From CBDBZL01 sp031399025 (GTDB taxonomy: Bacteria > Pseudomonadota > Alphaproteobacteria > Sphingomonadales > Sphingomonadaceae): 64,000 nucleotides of DNA. Positions 62,205 through 64,000 of the stretch are shown piece after piece. Location of the stretch: the NCBI GenBank assembly GCA_031399025.1, contig JANNOJ010000037.1, positions 1-64,000 on the forward strand, given 5' to 3'. The position numbers and the translations under genes were made by a program. The notes under the pieces were generated by a model, which saw nothing but the letters and a program-made list of their open reading frames with translations, had not been told where the DNA came from and made no database searches. How positions within the stretch are numbered: position 1 is the stretch's first letter; every line of letters starts with the position of its first letter.

Positions 62205-62620
62205 GTCCTTCTTGCGGGCGGCCCAAGCCCAGGCCGCATTCCAGGTGCGCGCGCATAGCGGCGTACAAGGCGTCGAGGAAGGCGCGCTCGTCGGCGGCAC
62301 CCAGCCGCGCCGGCTGCAGATCGCCTCGGCGACCTCGCGCGGCGCCGCGGCATCGCCGGTGCGCAGGCGCTTGCCGGGCGTCGCGCCGCGCCGGCCGAGC
62401 TCGAAATGCGGGAAGGAGGTGATGAATACCCCAACAGCAGCTCGACGGCCGGAGTGGACGCGCTCTCGGGCAAGCCGATGCCCGGCGCCGTGAGGCGCGA
62501 ACTGGATGACGCGATCGGCGCGGATCGCCGCGGCCGCAATGCCATCGGGTCCGTGCCAGCTGGCGGATCCCCGTGCGCCGCCCGGCTGCCCCGTACCGTG
62601 CTCGCCCGCCCACCCAGTGG
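62205..62620 (-). pseudogene. Decayed RDD-family membrane protein gene
   Basis: Three frames must be combined. FITSFPHFELGRRGATPGKR (near 62400) resembles the RDD motif RGxTPGKR. ERAFLDALYAAMRAHLECGL (near 62250) resembles the C-terminal FLxAYYxALRxxLE segment of sphingomonad RDD proteins. RKKDKHHDPAP, in yet another frame near 62200-62220, resembles the final RRxDKH. Upstream IRADRVIQFA may be the RDD start. The middle is missing. One reading still overlaps the GNAT start by ATGA, suggesting a former two-gene operon. Confidence 0.5.
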
Positions 62621-62710
62621 TGACATCGCCCCCAGGTCAAGGCAATGAAGGCCAGGCGGCGCACGCGCCGCCGTTGCGCCGGCCGGCCAGAGACGGCATT
62701 GCAGCGGGCG

Positions 62711-64000
62711 ATGACCGTCCTGGCCCCCGCAGAGCGCTTGCCGGCCGACCCGCGCGAGGAGCGCGTGCGCCGGGTGCTGGTGGTGGGCGGCGGTTCGGCC
62801 GGGTGGATGGCCGCGGCCGCGCTCGCCACCGCCTTATCGCGCGAGATCGCGGTGGTGCTGGTGGAGAGCGAGGCCCTCGGCACGGTCGGCGTGGGCGAGG
62901 CGACCATCCCGCCGATCCAGCAGTTCAACCGCTTTCTCAAGCTGGACGAGCGGCGGTTTCTCTCAGAGACGCAAGGCACCTTCAAGCTGGGCATCGAGTT
63001 CCACCATTGGGGGCAGGTGGGTGACGCCTACCTCCATCAGTTCGGCGGCGTCGGGCGCGAGATCGACACGCTGGTCAAGCTGCATCATTGGTGGCTGGCC
63101 GGGCGGCTGACCGACCGGGGCGCGGATGGGGGCTCGGATGGGGGCGACTACCCCGAATGGCAGGACCTGCACATGGCCCGCGGGCTGGCGCGCGAGAACC
63201 GCTTCGCCCCGCCCGGGCCCGCCAGGCGCGAACTCGCGAACCGGTACACCTATGCCTACCATTTCGACGCGCAGCTGTATGCCCGCCACCTGCGCGCGGC
63301 GGCCGAAGCGCGCGGCGTGCGTCGGGTGGAGGGGCGGATCGTCGGCGTCGAGCGGGCCACCGGGAGCGGGGGCGAGAGCGGCGATGTGGTGGCGGCGGTG
63401 GTGCTGGCCGATGGCGAGCGGCTGGCGGCCGACCTGTTCCTCGACTGCTCGGGCTTTCGCAGCTTGCTGCTAGGCGGCGCGCTGGGCGAGCCGTTCGACG
63501 ATTGGAGCCGCTGGATCCCCAACGACCGCGCGCTCGCGGCGCCTACCGCGCGCGACCCGGGCGCGCCGCTGACGCCCTATACCAAGGGCATCGCACACGC
63601 CGTGGGCTGGCAATGGCGCATCCCGCTGCAGCATCGCACGGGCAACGGCCACGTCTTCGCGTCCGCCTTCAGCAGCGAGGCGGAGGCGGAGCAGCGGCTG
63701 CTGGGATGCCTGGCTACCGCGCCGCTGGCCGAGCCGCGCCTGATCCGCTTCACCACCGGGCGGCGGAGCCGCGCCTCGGTGGGCAACGTGGTCGCCATCG
63801 GGCTTGCGGCCGGGTTCCTCGAGCCGCTCGAATCGACCAGCCTGCACCTGGTGCAGTCGGCGCTGGAGCGGCTGATCGCGCTGTTCCCTTCGCGGCGGAT
63901 GGATGCGCCGCTGCGCGATCGGTTCAACGAGCGGACGCGCGCGGAATGGGAGGATGTGCGTGATTTCATCATCGCCCATTACAAGCTGACGCAGCGGCGC
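62711..64000 (+). CDS. Flavin-dependent tryptophan-halogenase-type protein, 5' part
   Basis: The first 430 residues are present; the gene runs off the right edge without a stop. It has the FAD motif GGGSAGWMAA (26-35), GVGEATIPPI, the catalytic lysine K92 in GTFKLGIEF (equivalent to K79 of PrnA) and the signature WQWRIP (W300, W302). These mark the tryptophan halogenase family, which makes HOCl-derived chloramine to halogenate aromatics. In sphingomonads such genes are often multicopy and linked to TonB receptors. A start at 62645 would add 22 arginine-rich residues. The true substrate is unknown. Confidence 0.9.
   Translation, partial: MTVLAPAERLPADPREERVRRVLVVGGGSAGWMAAAALATALSREIAVVLVESEALGTVGVGEATIPPIQQFNRFLKLDERRFLSETQGTFKLGIEFHHWGQVGDAYLHQFGGVGREIDTLVKLHHWWLAGRLTDRGADGGSDGGDYPEWQDLHMARGLARENRFAPPGPARRELANRYTYAYHFDAQLYARHLRAAAEARGVRRVEGRIVGVERATGSGGESGDVVAAVVLADGERLAADLFLDCSGFRSLLLGGALGEPFDDWSRWIPNDRALAAPTARDPGAPLTPYTKGIAHAVGWQWRIPLQHRTGNGHVFASAFSSEAEAEQRLLGCLATAPLAEPRLIRFTTGRRSRASVGNVVAIGLAAGFLEPLESTSLHLVQSALERLIALFPSRRMDAPLRDRFNERTRAEWEDVRDFIIAHYKLTQRR

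Overview
The window is high-GC DNA with the gene content of a sphingomonad (Alphaproteobacteria, Sphingomonadales). Signs include a class I lysyl-tRNA synthetase, the rpmF-plsX-fabH-ihfA-merR block, a PEP-CTERM protein of the alphaproteobacterial PEPxxWAM type, RcnB-like periplasmic proteins, a CobT cobaltochelatase subunit, a LytS/LytTR-type two-component pair and a tryptophan-halogenase-type flavoprotein. No rRNA, tRNA or CRISPR was seen. The genus cannot be fixed from the sequence alone.

Layout. 1-21.4 kb is mostly housekeeping: ettA end, RcnB-like protein, prolyl hydroxylase, lysK, a DinG-type helicase, sixA, the merR/ihfA/fabH/plsX/rpmF operon (minus strand), an MBL hydrolase, an S24 repressor with a tandem operator and two small divergent genes, cysS, cobT, a PEP-CTERM protein and priA. 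21.9-31.5 kb is an accessory aromatic-degradation island. It encodes an IclR regulator, the lower meta-cleavage enzymes (hydratase, acylating acetaldehyde dehydrogenase, 4-hydroxy-2-oxovalerate aldolase), a meta-cleavage-product-type hydrolase, a GST, a redoxin, and an extradiol-type VOC protein fused to an SCP2 domain. Two SCP2/MarR pairs occur in it, two genes are decayed (a fumarylacetoacetate-hydrolase-type gene and an SDR), and IS3 and IS5 transposase remnants lie at its right edge.

32-42.5 kb holds a LytTR regulator and LytS-type kinase behind dsbA and an M48 peptidase, an App1-type phosphatase, PAS and GAF proteins and a large lipoprotein of unknown role. 42.6-54.5 kb is the classic translation/RNA operon on the minus strand (rimP-nusA-ylxR-infB-rbfA-M50 protease-truB-rpsO-pnp). 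It is interrupted by an opposite-strand RcnB-like gene, and truB contains an in-frame copy of a dispersed palindromic repeat.

55.1-59.6 kb is a phage-shock (psp) locus: pspF, a strong sigma-54 promoter, a small membrane protein, pspA, pspB and pspC, then five consecutive small membrane/coiled-coil genes. All five share a PspB-like tail motif with each other and with PspB and PspC. This expanded PspB-like array is the best candidate in the window for an under-described system; the second is the SCP2/MarR module with the VOC-SCP2 fusion enzyme. The window ends with sufE, a DUF454 protein, an alpha/beta hydrolase, a GNAT acetyltransferase, a decayed RDD-family gene and a flavin-dependent halogenase running off the right edge.
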